Both the position numbers and the translations under genes were made by a program. 64,000 nucleotides of DNA from Lewinella sp041392765. GTDB lineage: Bacteria; Bacteroidota; Bacteroidia; Chitinophagales; Saprospiraceae. Where the stretch lies: positions 1-64,000 of the forward strand of contig JAWKLL010000011.1 in NCBI GenBank assembly GCA_041392765.1. Reading direction: 5' to 3'. Shown here piece after piece: positions 1 through 7,624 of this stretch; position 1 is the first letter of the stretch; each line of letters opens with the position of its first letter. The notes under the pieces are model-generated. The model worked only from the letters and a program-made list of their open reading frames with translations, ran no database searches and was not told the DNA's origin.

Positions 1-444
1 AACACCTTTGACTTGATTTACAGCGTGGATGTGTTTGAGCATATTCGCCCCGAAGAGATGCCCTTTGAACAAGCGCGGGAGAAAATAAAAACGGGAGGCT
101 ACCTGTTGGTAAAAATGCCCAGCCGCCACCAGTTGACTATCTTGCCAGAAGATTGGTTTGAAGACCACCACCACTGGTTGGAAGATGAACACATCGGGCA
201 AGTATATGAATTAGAAGATTTAGCAGCGCGTATGCGCGAAGCTGGGTTTGAAGTGATATATGCCGCCTATGCCGATGGTTGGTGGAGCCGTTTAGGCTGG
301 GAATTGGGGTATTTATCGTCCAAAGCAGGCAAAATATCCCAGTTACTGTGCTTGCCGTTTGCTAAAGGTATGGTATGGATCGACCGCCTACTCGGTTCGC
401 GTCGGCGGGGCAATACAATACAGGTGATAGGCAAAAAAATATAG
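1..444 (+). CDS. SAM-dependent methyltransferase, C-terminal part (partial at window edge)
   Basis: The reading frame is open from base 1, so the gene starts upstream of the window; 147 codons are visible. The visible start reads NTFDLIYSVDVFEHI, the typical motif-IV region of class I SAM methyltransferases of the Methyltransf_11/23 type (aspartate after the strand, then 'sVDVFEHi'), followed by a 'GGYLLVKMPS' strand and a glycan-type C-terminus. The SAM-binding glycine loop would lie outside the window. It ends 2 bases before the start of a family 2 glycosyltransferase, so the two are probably cotranscribed and belong to a polysaccharide or surface-glycan cluster running in from the left. 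Substrate cannot be told. Confidence 0.8.
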   Translation, partial: NTFDLIYSVDVFEHIRPEEMPFEQAREKIKTGGYLLVKMPSRHQLTILPEDWFEDHHHWLEDEHIGQVYELEDLAARMREAGFEVIYAAYADGWWSRLGWELGYLSSKAGKISQLLCLPFAKGMVWIDRLLGSRRRGNTIQVIGKKI

Positions 445-446
445 GT

Positions 447-1334
447 ATGGCTTTCCCCTTAGTTAGCATCGTCACTGTGAATTACCGAGCACCGGAAGTT
501 ACTTGTGAACTATTAGATAGTTTGCGAACACTCACCTACCCACAGGTAGAAGTATGGGTGGTGGATAATGGTGCTGAAGAGGATGTAAGCGCGCTTTTTG
601 AGCAACATTACCCTGGTGTAAACATACTGGTGAGTTCAGACAACCTTGGTTTTGCAGGGGGCAATAACTGGGCCATGCGGCAGGCTGCGGGGGCATTCGT
701 GCTTTTAGTCAATAACGATACTATTGTACCCCCCGGATTGCTGGAACCCATGGTGGAAACGTTGATGAACCACCCTGAAGCAGGGATTGTCAGTCCCAAG
801 CTTTATTATTTTGATGCACCCAACACCCTGCAATATGCCGGCACCGTGACGCTGGATCTTTACACCGGACGGGGCAAGTACGAAGCCCGCTACCAACAGG
901 ATCATGGCCAGTTTGATACTCCTTGCGAAACGGATTTTGCACACGGTGCTTGCATGATGATTCGGCGTGAATTGATGCAGGCCATAGGTCTGCTGCCAGA
1001 GGATTATTTTATGTATTACGAAGAGTTGGATTATTGCCTGCGTGCCAGACGTGCGGGTTGGCGCATCCGCTATACCCCCAGTACTTACCTGCACCACAAA
1101 GAATCGATGGCGATGGGCAAAGCCAGCCCGTTGAAAACCTATTATATGTTTCGCAACCGCTGGCTGCTGGTGAAACGGTACGGCAATTGGCAACAACGAT
1201 TGGTTTTTATGCTCTATTTCCTGGGTTTTGGATGGCCCTTGGGAATCATGCGGCATGTATGGAAACGAGAGTGGCAGCACGCACGCGCGGTATGGCGGGC
1301 ACTGACCTGGCATCTGGGGCTTGGTAAGGGGTAA
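447..1334 (+). CDS. family 2 glycosyltransferase (rhamnosyltransferase-like)
   Basis: A 295-residue GT-A enzyme expected to add a sugar from a nucleotide-sugar to a growing surface glycan at the inner face of the cytoplasmic membrane. Seen: the N-terminal strand VSIVTVNYRAPE, VVDNG, then SSDNLGFAGGNN, the NNDT metal/nucleotide motif near residue 92, and MYYEELDYCLRARRAG near residue 190, an arrangement typical of WbbL-type rhamnosyltransferases. A hydrophobic stretch (VFMLYFLGFGWPLGI) near the C-terminus may sit at the membrane. I chose ATG 447 rather than the longer in-frame start at 375, because the family fold begins directly after it and it lies 2 bases after the preceding stop. Confidence 0.88.
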   Translation: MAFPLVSIVTVNYRAPEVTCELLDSLRTLTYPQVEVWVVDNGAEEDVSALFEQHYPGVNILVSSDNLGFAGGNNWAMRQAAGAFVLLVNNDTIVPPGLLEPMVETLMNHPEAGIVSPKLYYFDAPNTLQYAGTVTLDLYTGRGKYEARYQQDHGQFDTPCETDFAHGACMMIRRELMQAIGLLPEDYFMYYEELDYCLRARRAGWRIRYTPSTYLHHKESMAMGKASPLKTYYMFRNRWLLVKRYGNWQQRLVFMLYFLGFGWPLGIMRHVWKREWQHARAVWRALTWHLGLGKG

Positions 1335-1411
1335 GAGAATTGTTCTGTTGGGCTTGGTTGCTTATTTTTTGTATAGATGTAAAAAGTTTTTTTATTTTTT
1401 TTATTAAAATA

Positions 1412-1443
1412 TTTGTTAAATACAATGGTGGTTCGTAGCTTTG
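1412..1443 (+). promoter_or_regulatory. Bacteroidota-type promoter (TTTG-N20-TAGCTTTG)
   Basis: TTTG at 1412-1415 and TAGCTTTG at 1436-1443 are 20 bases apart, matching the Bacteroidota housekeeping consensus TTTG-N19-21-TAnnTTTG. It sits in an AT-rich tract after the glycosyltransferase and points into a stretch with no convincing ORF for nearly 500 bases. Transcription would start near 1450. Confidence 0.6.
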
Positions 1444-1449
1444 CATCAG

Positions 1450-1710
1450 CTATAAAAGAAAAGTAATCATCAGCGGCTCATGCCCCACAACCTAGGGTGG
1501 GTATATCATCGGTAGTTATCCTTCTGCTTTTCATTTGGTCAAGGACTATGTTGGCCTTTGTTGTGGAGAACCATAGCAAAGGGTGTGAGTCCCGTGTCTA
1601 TTTCCCCCAGAAGGGGGTGGTGGGCATGTCAAGAGACCAGGTGAGGGTGGGCCCGCCGGAGGCGGCCTGCCCGAAAGCGATCTAACTAACGTGAATGATG
1701 GATAATAACG
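1450..1710 (+). ncRNA. unidentified structured segment; possible remnant of a group II intron RNA or other ncRNA
   Basis: This stretch follows a near-perfect promoter and carries no convincing gene; the one small ORF (1497-1685) has no family features. It contains CATAGCAAAGGGTGTGAGTC at about 1572 and a strong GC hairpin at about 1650-1673 (GGGC CCGCC gga GGCGG cct GCCC), followed by AAAGCGATCTAACTAACGTG. These blocks remind me of the 5' domain of bacterial group II introns, but this is recall, not an alignment. No reverse transcriptase ORF or domain V was seen. A structure-based RNA family search would decide it. Confidence 0.3.
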
Positions 1711-1894
1711 AAATGTAAAAAATTAAAAATCAACAGGTTAGGGTGTGCCCCCTGCAAAACAGGGGTCGGGCTATCCGCTCCAGTACCTCCCTGCGGTCGG
1801 CACGTCCGCTCCTATCCCTCACACAAAATACATTTAATTGACTATCAATTACTTGCGTATTTATCATTCGATTTTTTATCCATCATTCACGTTA
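1687..1894. repeat. 208-bp element bounded by a perfect 19-bp inverted repeat
   Basis: TAACGTGAATGATGGATAA at 1687-1705 recurs as its exact reverse complement at 1876-1894. Between the arms lies a GC-rich block (about 1737-1822) containing GGGTCGGGCTATCCGCTCC and CCCTGCGGTCGG, ending in CCTATCCCTCAC; I recall very similar blocks scattered between genes in many Bacteroidota genomes. The arms would let the segment fold into a long stem, or mark a MITE. It ends 36 bases before the DUF4252 gene, so it may influence that gene's transcript. Confidence 0.55.
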
Positions 1895-1930
1895 TTTAAC
1901 AAGTACATTCACCATCAATTTCACCACGAC

Positions 1931-2449
1931 ATGAAAAATCTATTTGTATTATTACTCACCTTAGCTACGAGTGGCCTGTTTGCCCAGCAAAAAGCCATTG
2001 AGCGGTTTTTTAACCAATACCAAGGTGTCGAAAATGCCACCCACTTAAACATCAGCGGCAATATGCTGGAGTGGATTTCCAACGCCAAGGACGAAAACGG
2101 CGACTACCGTTTTGCTTCCCGCCTCAAGGGCTTGCGAGTGCTTTCGCTGCCTTCCTCCATAACCGTTGACGCATCGGAGGTGTTGCACCTTCGGCAAAGC
2201 ATCCTTGCCAACCGTTTTGAAGAACTCATCCGGGTTAGGGATGGAAAGGAACTCGTCAACATTTATCTATTGGAAAACAACCAGCAGGTCATTGAGGAAG
2301 TCGTCATTTTGGTAGAAGGTGAAACGGAGTTTACCCTTGTTTCCCTTACGGGAGAACTTTACCGCGAAGACCTACACAAATTAGAAATTGAAGGAGATGC
2401 CGGCGATATGTTCCGCCATATTCCTGATGACAAACATCCCCGTCCGTAA
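1931..2449 (+). CDS. DUF4252 domain-containing secreted protein
   Basis: 172 residues with a clear Sec signal peptide (MKNLFVLLLTLATSGLFAQ, cleavage around residue 19-20). The rest matches the DUF4252 pattern: KAIERFFNQYQ, then 'LNISGNMLEWI', 'LKGLRVLSLP', and a C-terminal strand-rich part ending EFTLVSLTGELYREDLHKL. The family is found almost only in Bacteroidota, is exported, and has no established function. A longer in-frame start at 1838 exists, but it adds a sequence with no signal-like features, so ATG 1931 is preferred. The gene stands alone between an inverted-repeat element and a convergent gene. Confidence 0.8.
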   Translation: MKNLFVLLLTLATSGLFAQQKAIERFFNQYQGVENATHLNISGNMLEWISNAKDENGDYRFASRLKGLRVLSLPSSITVDASEVLHLRQSILANRFEELIRVRDGKELVNIYLLENNQQVIEEVVILVEGETEFTLVSLTGELYREDLHKLEIEGDAGDMFRHIPDDKHPRP

Positions 2450-2457
2450 CCAAAATT

Positions 2458-2517
2458 AAGCGCATACTGGCTGTAAGGGATAAGAAAAAGTAACTACTTA
2501 GGTCGGTATGCGCTTTT
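2458..2517. terminator. long stem-loop between convergent genes
   Basis: AAGCGCATAC (2458-2467) pairs with GTATGCGCTT (2505-2514), followed by TTTG on the plus strand; on the minus strand the stem is followed by an AT-rich tract. The loop of 37 bases is long for a simple terminator, but the position between the convergent DUF4252 and ybaK genes supports a shared termination role. Confidence 0.4.
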
Positions 2518-2535
2518 GTCCCATTATCTACCACG

Positions 2536-2994
2536 CTACATCCACTCCATACCAAAAGCTGAAACAATACTAACGGGATGAGCGGCGAACAATAGACCCC
2601 GTGCACCTGCATTTATCAATATCTCATCCCACGGCTCGGCAGCGCGGTCTAAATAGACGGGATAATTTTTTTTCATTCCGATGGGAGAACATCCCCCTCT
2701 CATGTAGCCCGTCGCCGCTTGTAATTCGCCCATGGGCAGCAGGGCTATTTTTTTATTGCCACTCGCCTGTGCCAAGGTTTTCAGATCAAGTTGCTGGTCG
2801 CCGGGTATAACGGCCACTACAATACCAGTTTTATCGCCTTTGCACACCAATGTCTTGAATACTTGTGCCAATGCCAAGCCGTTGTCCGCTGCGATTTTGG
2901 CCACGTCGAGGTTATCGGCATTATAGGTATAAGGAACCACCCGATAGGCAATGCCTTCTTTTTCTAATAGCCTGATAGCGTTGGTTTTGCTCAT
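2536..2994 (-). CDS. ybaK: Cys-tRNA(Pro)/Cys-tRNA(Cys) deacylase, YbaK/EbsC family
   Basis: A 152-residue single-domain editing enzyme that hydrolyses Cys wrongly attached to tRNA(Pro). Family landmarks: the N-terminal helix MSKTNAIRLLEKEGIAY, 'VAKIAADNGLALAQVFKTLVCKGDKTG' with the conserved lysine after FKTLV, and 'GYMRGGCSPIGMKK', the signature loop that lines the active site. Length equals the family norm. Its start is 2 bases after the end of mqnD, so it is translated from the same minus-strand transcript. Confidence 0.92.
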   Translation of the reverse strand: MSKTNAIRLLEKEGIAYRVVPYTYNADNLDVAKIAADNGLALAQVFKTLVCKGDKTGIVVAVIPGDQQLDLKTLAQASGNKKIALLPMGELQAATGYMRGGCSPIGMKKNYPVYLDRAAEPWDEILINAGARGLLFAAHPVSIVSAFGMEWM

Positions 2995-2996
2995 AT

Positions 2997-3836
2997 TTAT
3001 ACTATTGAAGCAACAAATATATTTCCGTCAAATATAGGAATAAGTGCTTTTTCCTGAGCCTGCTCAAACAAATGTGTCACCGCTCGGCGGCCTTCCTCGC
3101 CAAGATGTAGCGTAAAATCATTGACATACAACCCAATATGGGCATACATCACTTCCTCTTGCATTTCCTGAGCGTGTTCACCCACATAGGTACGCGTTCC
3201 TTGTGGATTAGCCTGCGCCCAAGCTACACTACGCGCCATCACCCTATTAATTTTTTCCTGTAGGGCTTGTGGCAACTTCCGATTCACAACGATGCCCCCC
3301 AAAGGGATTGGATGCCCGGTGGTTGATTCCCAATATTCACCTAAATCGCTGATTTTTACCAACCCTTTATCCTGATAAGTAAAACGGTTTTCGTGAATAA
3401 TAAGACCTAAATCCACCGCCCCCGACAACACAGCAGCTTCAATATCCGAAAATACCATCTCCACCTTATGGGTGGCATTTGGATAGGCAAGCCCCAATAA
3501 AAAATTGGCGGTGGTGTATCGCCCAGGTATGGCAATCCGCGCTTGGTTTACAGCATCCTCGCTCCACTTTTTTTTACCAATCAGTAGTGGCCCACAGTTG
3601 CGCCCCAGCGCAGAACCCGCATCTAATAGCGCATACGTAGGCAAGAGATGCCCTAAAGCGTGATAACTCAATTTGGTTATATCCAACTCAGCCCGAAACG
3701 CCATCTGGTTGAGTGCCTCCACATCAGCCAATACAGGCTCGAACGCCAACCCTTCGGTATCGATCTTTCCGTGTACCATCGCATCAAAAATAAAGGTATC
3801 ATTGGGGCAAGGGGAAAAGCCAAGCGATAATTTCAT
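2997..3836 (-). CDS. mqnD: 1,4-dihydroxy-6-naphthoate synthase (futalosine menaquinone pathway)
   Basis: 279 residues; converts cyclic dehypoxanthine futalosine to 1,4-dihydroxy-6-naphthoate, the last dedicated step of the futalosine branch of menaquinone synthesis, in the cytoplasm. MqnD features: the N-terminal LSLGFSPCPNDTFIFDAMVHG, 'DVEALNQMAFRAELDITKLSYHA', 'IPGRYTTANFLL', and 'PIPLGGIVVNR'. I chose ATG 3836 because the family begins with this motif; an upstream in-frame start at 3914 adds a 26-residue tail that overlaps the promoter. ybaK follows by 2 bases. mqnA and mqnE lie 3-5 kb away on the same strand, in a separate cluster. The 5' leader carries a 17-base piece of a MITE end. Confidence 0.93.
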   Translation of the reverse strand: MKLSLGFSPCPNDTFIFDAMVHGKIDTEGLAFEPVLADVEALNQMAFRAELDITKLSYHALGHLLPTYALLDAGSALGRNCGPLLIGKKKWSEDAVNQARIAIPGRYTTANFLLGLAYPNATHKVEMVFSDIEAAVLSGAVDLGLIIHENRFTYQDKGLVKISDLGEYWESTTGHPIPLGGIVVNRKLPQALQEKINRVMARSVAWAQANPQGTRTYVGEHAQEMQEEVMYAHIGLYVNDFTLHLGEEGRRAVTHLFEQAQEKALIPIFDGNIFVASIV

Positions 3837-3843
3837 AGTTTTG

Positions 3844-3860
3844 CAGTTTATTTCCGTCAA
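3844..3860. repeat. solo 17-bp MITE end in the mqnD leader
   Basis: CAGTTTATTTCCGTCAA here is identical to the right end of the MITE-like elements at 9091-9240 and 31983-32117. It lies between the mqnD -7 box and the mqnD start codon. No second end or internal part is present nearby, so it looks like a scar or the seed from which the element end was captured. Confidence 0.5.
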
Positions 3861-3864
3861 CTCA

Positions 3865-3872
3865 CAAAGGTA
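3865..3872 (-). promoter_or_regulatory. -7 box of the mqnD promoter (TACCTTTG)
   Basis: On the minus strand this reads TACCTTTG, a perfect TAnnTTTG box, 28 bases before the mqnD start. A TTTG lies at 3899-3902 but 26 bases away, longer than the usual 19-21, so the -33 element is weak or absent. The divergent RluA-type gene begins at 3917, so both share this 80-base region. Confidence 0.45.
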
Positions 3873-3916
3873 AGGGATAAGAAAAAAATACGGTACTTCA
3901 AATAAAACAATCAATT

Positions 3917-4627
3917 ATGCACTTACAGGTGCTTTACGAAGACAACCACATCATCGCCATCAACAAACCTGCGGGCTACCTTGTTCAAGGCGATGAAACA
4001 GGAGACACTCCACTGAGCGAGCACGTCAAGAAATACATAAAAATCCAGTACAACAAGCCGGGGGATGTTTTCTTAGGGGTTATTCACCGTTTGGATCGCC
4101 CAGTGAGTGGGGTACTCCTATTTGCCAGAACCAGCAAAGCCCTTTCCCGAATGAACGAGCAGTTTATGAATCGGGATGTAGAAAAAGTCTATTGGGCCAT
4201 TACCCACGGGCAACCCGATCCCTTAGAAGGTGAGTTATTGCATTTTCTCGTAAAGGATAAGGAAAAGAACATCACCAAAGCTTACGATACAATGAGTCGG
4301 CGGGCGGAAGGTGCAAAACGAGCGGAGTTGACCTACCGGATGTTGGGTCGGATTGGGCATTTTTGCTTGCAAGAAGTACGCCCGCTTACAGGACGACCTC
4401 ACCAAATCAGGGTACAATTGTCCCGCAATAACACCCCCATCAAAGGCGACCTGAAATATGGTGCTCCGACACCCAACACAGATGGCTCGATCAGCTTGCA
4501 TTGCCGCGCCCTCAGATTCCTTCACCCTGTGAAGAAAGAATGGGTTCACATTACCGCCTTGCCTCCTAAATTGGAAGGTTGGGAACTATTCAAAGGTTTT
4601 GAAGTACCTGACCCCGAAGAAGCATGA
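3917..4627 (+). CDS. RluA-family RNA pseudouridine synthase
   Basis: 236 residues; isomerises a uridine in rRNA or tRNA. The fold begins directly with LYEDNHIIAINKPAGYLVQ, so there is no S4 domain, as in the short RluA/RluC-like members. The catalytic motif is GVIHRLDRPVSGVLLFARTS, with Asp60 as the nucleophile, and the C-terminal 'EVRPLTGRPHQIRVQLS' is the standard second motif. Without the S4 domain, the target base cannot be assigned. The stop codon overlaps the dapF start by 4 bases (ATGA), implying translational coupling. Confidence 0.9.
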   Translation: MHLQVLYEDNHIIAINKPAGYLVQGDETGDTPLSEHVKKYIKIQYNKPGDVFLGVIHRLDRPVSGVLLFARTSKALSRMNEQFMNRDVEKVYWAITHGQPDPLEGELLHFLVKDKEKNITKAYDTMSRRAEGAKRAELTYRMLGRIGHFCLQEVRPLTGRPHQIRVQLSRNNTPIKGDLKYGAPTPNTDGSISLHCRALRFLHPVKKEWVHITALPPKLEGWELFKGFEVPDPEEA

Positions 4628-5407
4628 CCTCTTTTCCTTTTACCAAATACCACGGTGCGGGCAATGATTTTGTCATTGTCAACCACTTCAATGAGGTGGT
4701 ACTCCCCCACCCTTCCCCAGCCGATATTGCCGCGCTGTGTCATCGCCATTTTGGCATCGGCTCCGATGGGTTAATGATACTTGAACGGGATGAAGCAGCC
4801 GATTTCCGCATGCAGTATTTCAACGCGGATGGACACGAAAGTACCCTTTGCGGTAATGGTAGCCGCTGCATTGTGGCTTTTGCGCATCACTTAGGCATCA
4901 TCGAGGACACCTGTGTTTTCCGGGCTATCGATGGGCTGCACCAAGCCGTCGTAGGTGACAACGGGGATATCGCCATAGAAATGAATCCCGTAACGGATGT
5001 ACAGCCCATATTGCAAGGCGTATTCTTAAACACGGGATCACCACACTATGTGCAGCAGGTAGCACAACTGACCGATATTGATATAACTCTTCAAGGAAGA
5101 GCTTTGCGCCAAAACTCCGCATTTGCTCCGGGTGGCAGTAATATCAATTTCATTTCTGGGGACTACCACCAATTGTCCATTGCTACCTACGAGCGGGGCG
5201 TTGAAGGGGAAACACTAGCTTGTGGTACGGGTGTCACCGCCGCAGCGATTTACGCCGTGAAACAAGCCGGCCTCACTGGCGATTTCACCATACCTGTTGA
5301 GGCCAAAGGCGGTTCTCTCCGTAAGGCTGCACTATGACGGCCATACCTTTTCCAATATCTGGCTCTGTGCTTCAGCCGTGCGGGTTTTTGACGGGGTATG
5401 GGGATAA
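4624..5407 (+). CDS. dapF: diaminopimelate epimerase (one frameshift near the 3' end)
   Basis: Converts LL- to meso-diaminopimelate for lysine and peptidoglycan. Both catalytic cysteines are present: Cys76 in STLCGNGSRC and Cys200 in GETLACGTG; N-terminal FTKYHGAGNDF is typical. The uninterrupted frame stops at 5337 after 237 residues, short for the family. After codon 5317-5319 the other frame continues SVRLHYDGHTFSNIWLCASA and VRVFDGVWG to a TAA at 5405-5407, which is the expected DapF C-terminus. The break lies in a TCTCTC tract (loss of one TC restores it), so I treat it as a sequence error. Start overlaps the preceding gene by 4 bases. Confidence 0.9.
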
Positions 5408-5469
5408 TAAGTAGTTGGACAAAATTAATTGTACCATTTTCCTCGGTATCTTCGGCTTCAACCATCGTT

Positions 5470-5504
5470 AAAAACGTAGCCGCAGCACTGCGACTACGTT
5501 TTTT
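5470..5504. terminator. bidirectional intrinsic terminator between dapF and msrA
   Basis: A-rich AAAAACGTAG-C-CGCAG, a two-base loop, then CTGCG-A-CTACGTTTTTT: a near-perfect stem with A-run on the left and T-run on the right, so it works in both directions. It sits between the ends of the convergent dapF and msrA genes. Confidence 0.85.
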
Positions 5505-5577
5505 GCCTCGCCTGAAACCAAAATGTACCAGATGGAAATGATACATTAAATTCATCCAACTACTTACTGCTTGAAAA

Positions 5578-6114
5578 TCACTTCAACCGATGGGCAAAAA
5601 GCTTGCGAAACTTACTCACTTTGGGTGTGATTACAAAAGTGCAATAGGGATTCCGTTCCCCTACCTTTCCGTAATAGCCATGATGGTAATCTTCCGCCGG
5701 ATAAAACGCCTCGAATGGGGCTAGCTCCGTTACGATGGGGTCATCCCAAACCTGAGGGGCATAGTCGGTCATAACGCGCTGAGCGATAGCCAACTGCTCC
5801 TGATCGTGGTAAAAAACTACGGAACGGTATTGTGGCCCTTTGTCGTTACCTTGTCTATTGAGGGTGGTGGGGTCGTGGGTGGTAAAGAAAATTTCCAATA
5901 TTTCCTGATAAGAAATAACTGCGGGATCAAAAGCGACCTGTACCACTTCTGCATGGCGGGTAGTACCAGTACAAACGGTTTTATAGTCGGCTGTAGCTTC
6001 ATCATCGCCGCTGTAGCCAGAAGTAGCCGAATGAACACCTTGCACCTGTTCAAAAATGGCCTCTACACACCAAAAACATCCACCTCCGAGGGTAGCTAAT
6101 GACAGATTTTGCAT
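5578..6114 (-). CDS. msrA: peptide-methionine (S)-S-oxide reductase
   Basis: 178 residues; repairs oxidised methionine in proteins, cytoplasmic (no signal peptide). The active-site GGGCFWCVEAIFEQVQGV carries the nucleophilic Cys13; the 'GYSGD...YKTVCTGTTRHAEVVQVAFDP' and 'YHHGYYGK' blocks are standard MsrA. A recycling cysteine candidate is in RNPYCTFV near residue 159. It starts 2 bases after mqnA ends, the last gene of the mqnE-phosphatase-mqnA-msrA run. Confidence 0.94.
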   Translation of the reverse strand: MQNLSLATLGGGCFWCVEAIFEQVQGVHSATSGYSGDDEATADYKTVCTGTTRHAEVVQVAFDPAVISYQEILEIFFTTHDPTTLNRQGNDKGPQYRSVVFYHDQEQLAIAQRVMTDYAPQVWDDPIVTELAPFEAFYPAEDYHHGYYGKVGERNPYCTFVITPKVSKFRKLFAHRLK

Positions 6115-6116
6115 AT

Positions 6117-6899
6117 TCAGAAGACGGTTAAGCCCCTCTCGTGCTGAGGGGCATATTCATTCAAATATTGTAAAAACAAATCTAAGCCCTTTCGCTTTTC
6201 CGCATCCAAATCGTAGCTGATGTAATGGGTAAAATACGTTTCCAGGTCAAAATCGGGATGTGGAGAAGGCAACAACAGTTTCAATTTGGGGATGGCTTGA
6301 ATGCCCGCTTGCAACGCCTGATTAAAAGCACTTGTAAATGCAACCGGCAGTGGACGATTGCTCACCCAAGCCGCAAAAACAAACGGTAGTCCGGTTAGTG
6401 CATACCAAGCTTCACTGAGGTCATATACATAAGGAAAACGCGCTGATAAACCAATGGTTCTATCCCCTATAACAACACCGCCTGTACGTCCCTTGATCTG
6501 GTCAATATATCCTTCTGAAGCAGGGAGATAAAGCGGGTTTCGCTTCCAGTATTTGTCAAATAGGACTTTTGTCAAAGCCACCGAACTTCTAGAGTGGTGA
6601 TCGAGAAAAATGTGATCTAAGTTCGCCAAAGGTTGCTCAGCAAAAATACTCACCGTTTTCACTGCCCCTACCGCACCAATGCAGTAGTCGCTTACCAAGT
6701 GCCATTCCTCCAACTCGGGTAAAATAGCCACAGGTGTGAGCGCCATATCCACTTCGCCCGCTTTCAATTTTCTAGCACATTCGCTAGGTATGTCCAATGA
6801 AAGGGTGATTTCCTCTGCCAATGAACTTTGCAGCAAACCGTACAACAATGGTTTGGTATTGAGATAACTAACTGCTGTAACCCTAATTGGCTTTGTCAT
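6117..6899 (-). CDS. mqnA: chorismate dehydratase (futalosine menaquinone pathway)
   Basis: 260 residues; removes water from chorismate to give 3-[(1-carboxyvinyl)oxy]benzoate, the entry step of the futalosine pathway. The N-terminus MTKPIRVTAVSYLNTKPLLYG is the MqnA hallmark (periplasmic-binding-like fold, but no signal peptide), and 'ECARKLKAGEVDMALTPVAILPE' and 'GRTGGVVIGDRTIGLS' follow. It lies 16 bases after the histidine phosphatase gene and 2 bases before msrA, and belongs with mqnE, the next enzyme of the pathway. Confidence 0.94.
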   Translation of the reverse strand: MTKPIRVTAVSYLNTKPLLYGLLQSSLAEEITLSLDIPSECARKLKAGEVDMALTPVAILPELEEWHLVSDYCIGAVGAVKTVSIFAEQPLANLDHIFLDHHSRSSVALTKVLFDKYWKRNPLYLPASEGYIDQIKGRTGGVVIGDRTIGLSARFPYVYDLSEAWYALTGLPFVFAAWVSNRPLPVAFTSAFNQALQAGIQAIPKLKLLLPSPHPDFDLETYFTHYISYDLDAEKRKGLDLFLQYLNEYAPQHERGLTVF

Positions 6900-6915
6900 A
6901 TCCGTTTACTTACAC

Positions 6916-7560
6916 TTATCGCAAACTATGCCAACTGCCTTCCTCATGGAGTAGTAAATGGGAAGTATCGTTAGCGGTTAATACACGGAACGATTGCCCG
7001 CGTTGCTCAATCACCCATACGCCCGTATTCGCATGAGAGTACAACGACATAGCTGAAAGCGGTTTATCATTGAGGAGGCACATCAATCCGCGCATGGCTC
7101 TGCCGTGGGAACAAACCAACAGAAGTGATTCCTGCCGTTGTCGGATATGATCCACAAACAAGGAGAGGCGTTCACCTAAAGCCGCTGCCGACTCACCTTG
7201 CGCCATAGCAGCATGGTACTCTCCCCGCTCCCAAGCGTCAATTACTTGCTGAAATTCCAGGCGGCTCTGTTCTGTACTTACCTTTCCTTCATGGGTGCCC
7301 CATCCCATCTCGTTGATGTGAGGTGATTGCTCCCAAGGAATGCCCGCTTCAATAAAAGGCGCAACCGTTTCGTGCGTGCGCTTGAGTTTGGAAGTAATAC
7401 ACACATCAAATGATAAATGACGGTACGTTTGGTAAAAAGCAAATGCCTGTTGCCTGCCGGTTTCGTTGAGTGAAGTATCCACCCCGCCACCTTGCGCAAT
7501 GCCCTTTACATTGTATTCGGTTTGCCCATGACGGAGCAAGTAAATGATTTTATCAGCCAT
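6916..7560 (-). CDS. histidine phosphatase family protein (phosphoglycerate-mutase-like)
   Basis: 214 residues. The catalytic LLRHGQTEYN (Arg10, His11) is at the N-terminus, the acid/base region is WGTHEGK, and the second histidine is in 'LLLVCSHGRAMRGLMC'. These identify branch 1 of the histidine phosphatase superfamily; without the longer phosphoglycerate mutase insertions it is more likely a broad-specificity phosphatase. It is inserted between mqnE and mqnA; a role in menaquinone synthesis is not known and may be only cotranscription. Confidence 0.85.
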   Translation of the reverse strand: MADKIIYLLRHGQTEYNVKGIAQGGGVDTSLNETGRQQAFAFYQTYRHLSFDVCITSKLKRTHETVAPFIEAGIPWEQSPHINEMGWGTHEGKVSTEQSRLEFQQVIDAWERGEYHAAMAQGESAAALGERLSLFVDHIRQRQESLLLVCSHGRAMRGLMCLLNDKPLSAMSLYSHANTGVWVIEQRGQSFRVLTANDTSHLLLHEEGSWHSLR

Positions 7561-7624
7561 AGTGCATGGTTTAGGGACGGAAAAAAATTAATTAGCCAAA
7601 ATATTGGCTACTCATTTTTCACCT

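Noticed and set aside
705..1313. 202-codon minus-strand ORF inside the GT2 gene
   Set aside because: Shadow of the glycosyltransferase, which has full family motifs; no domain in the minus frame.
1497..1685. 62-codon plus-strand ORF in the gap before DUF4252
   Set aside because: No family features, sits on hairpin-forming sequence, and its codon pattern is unlike neighbours; treated as RNA-like or repeat DNA.
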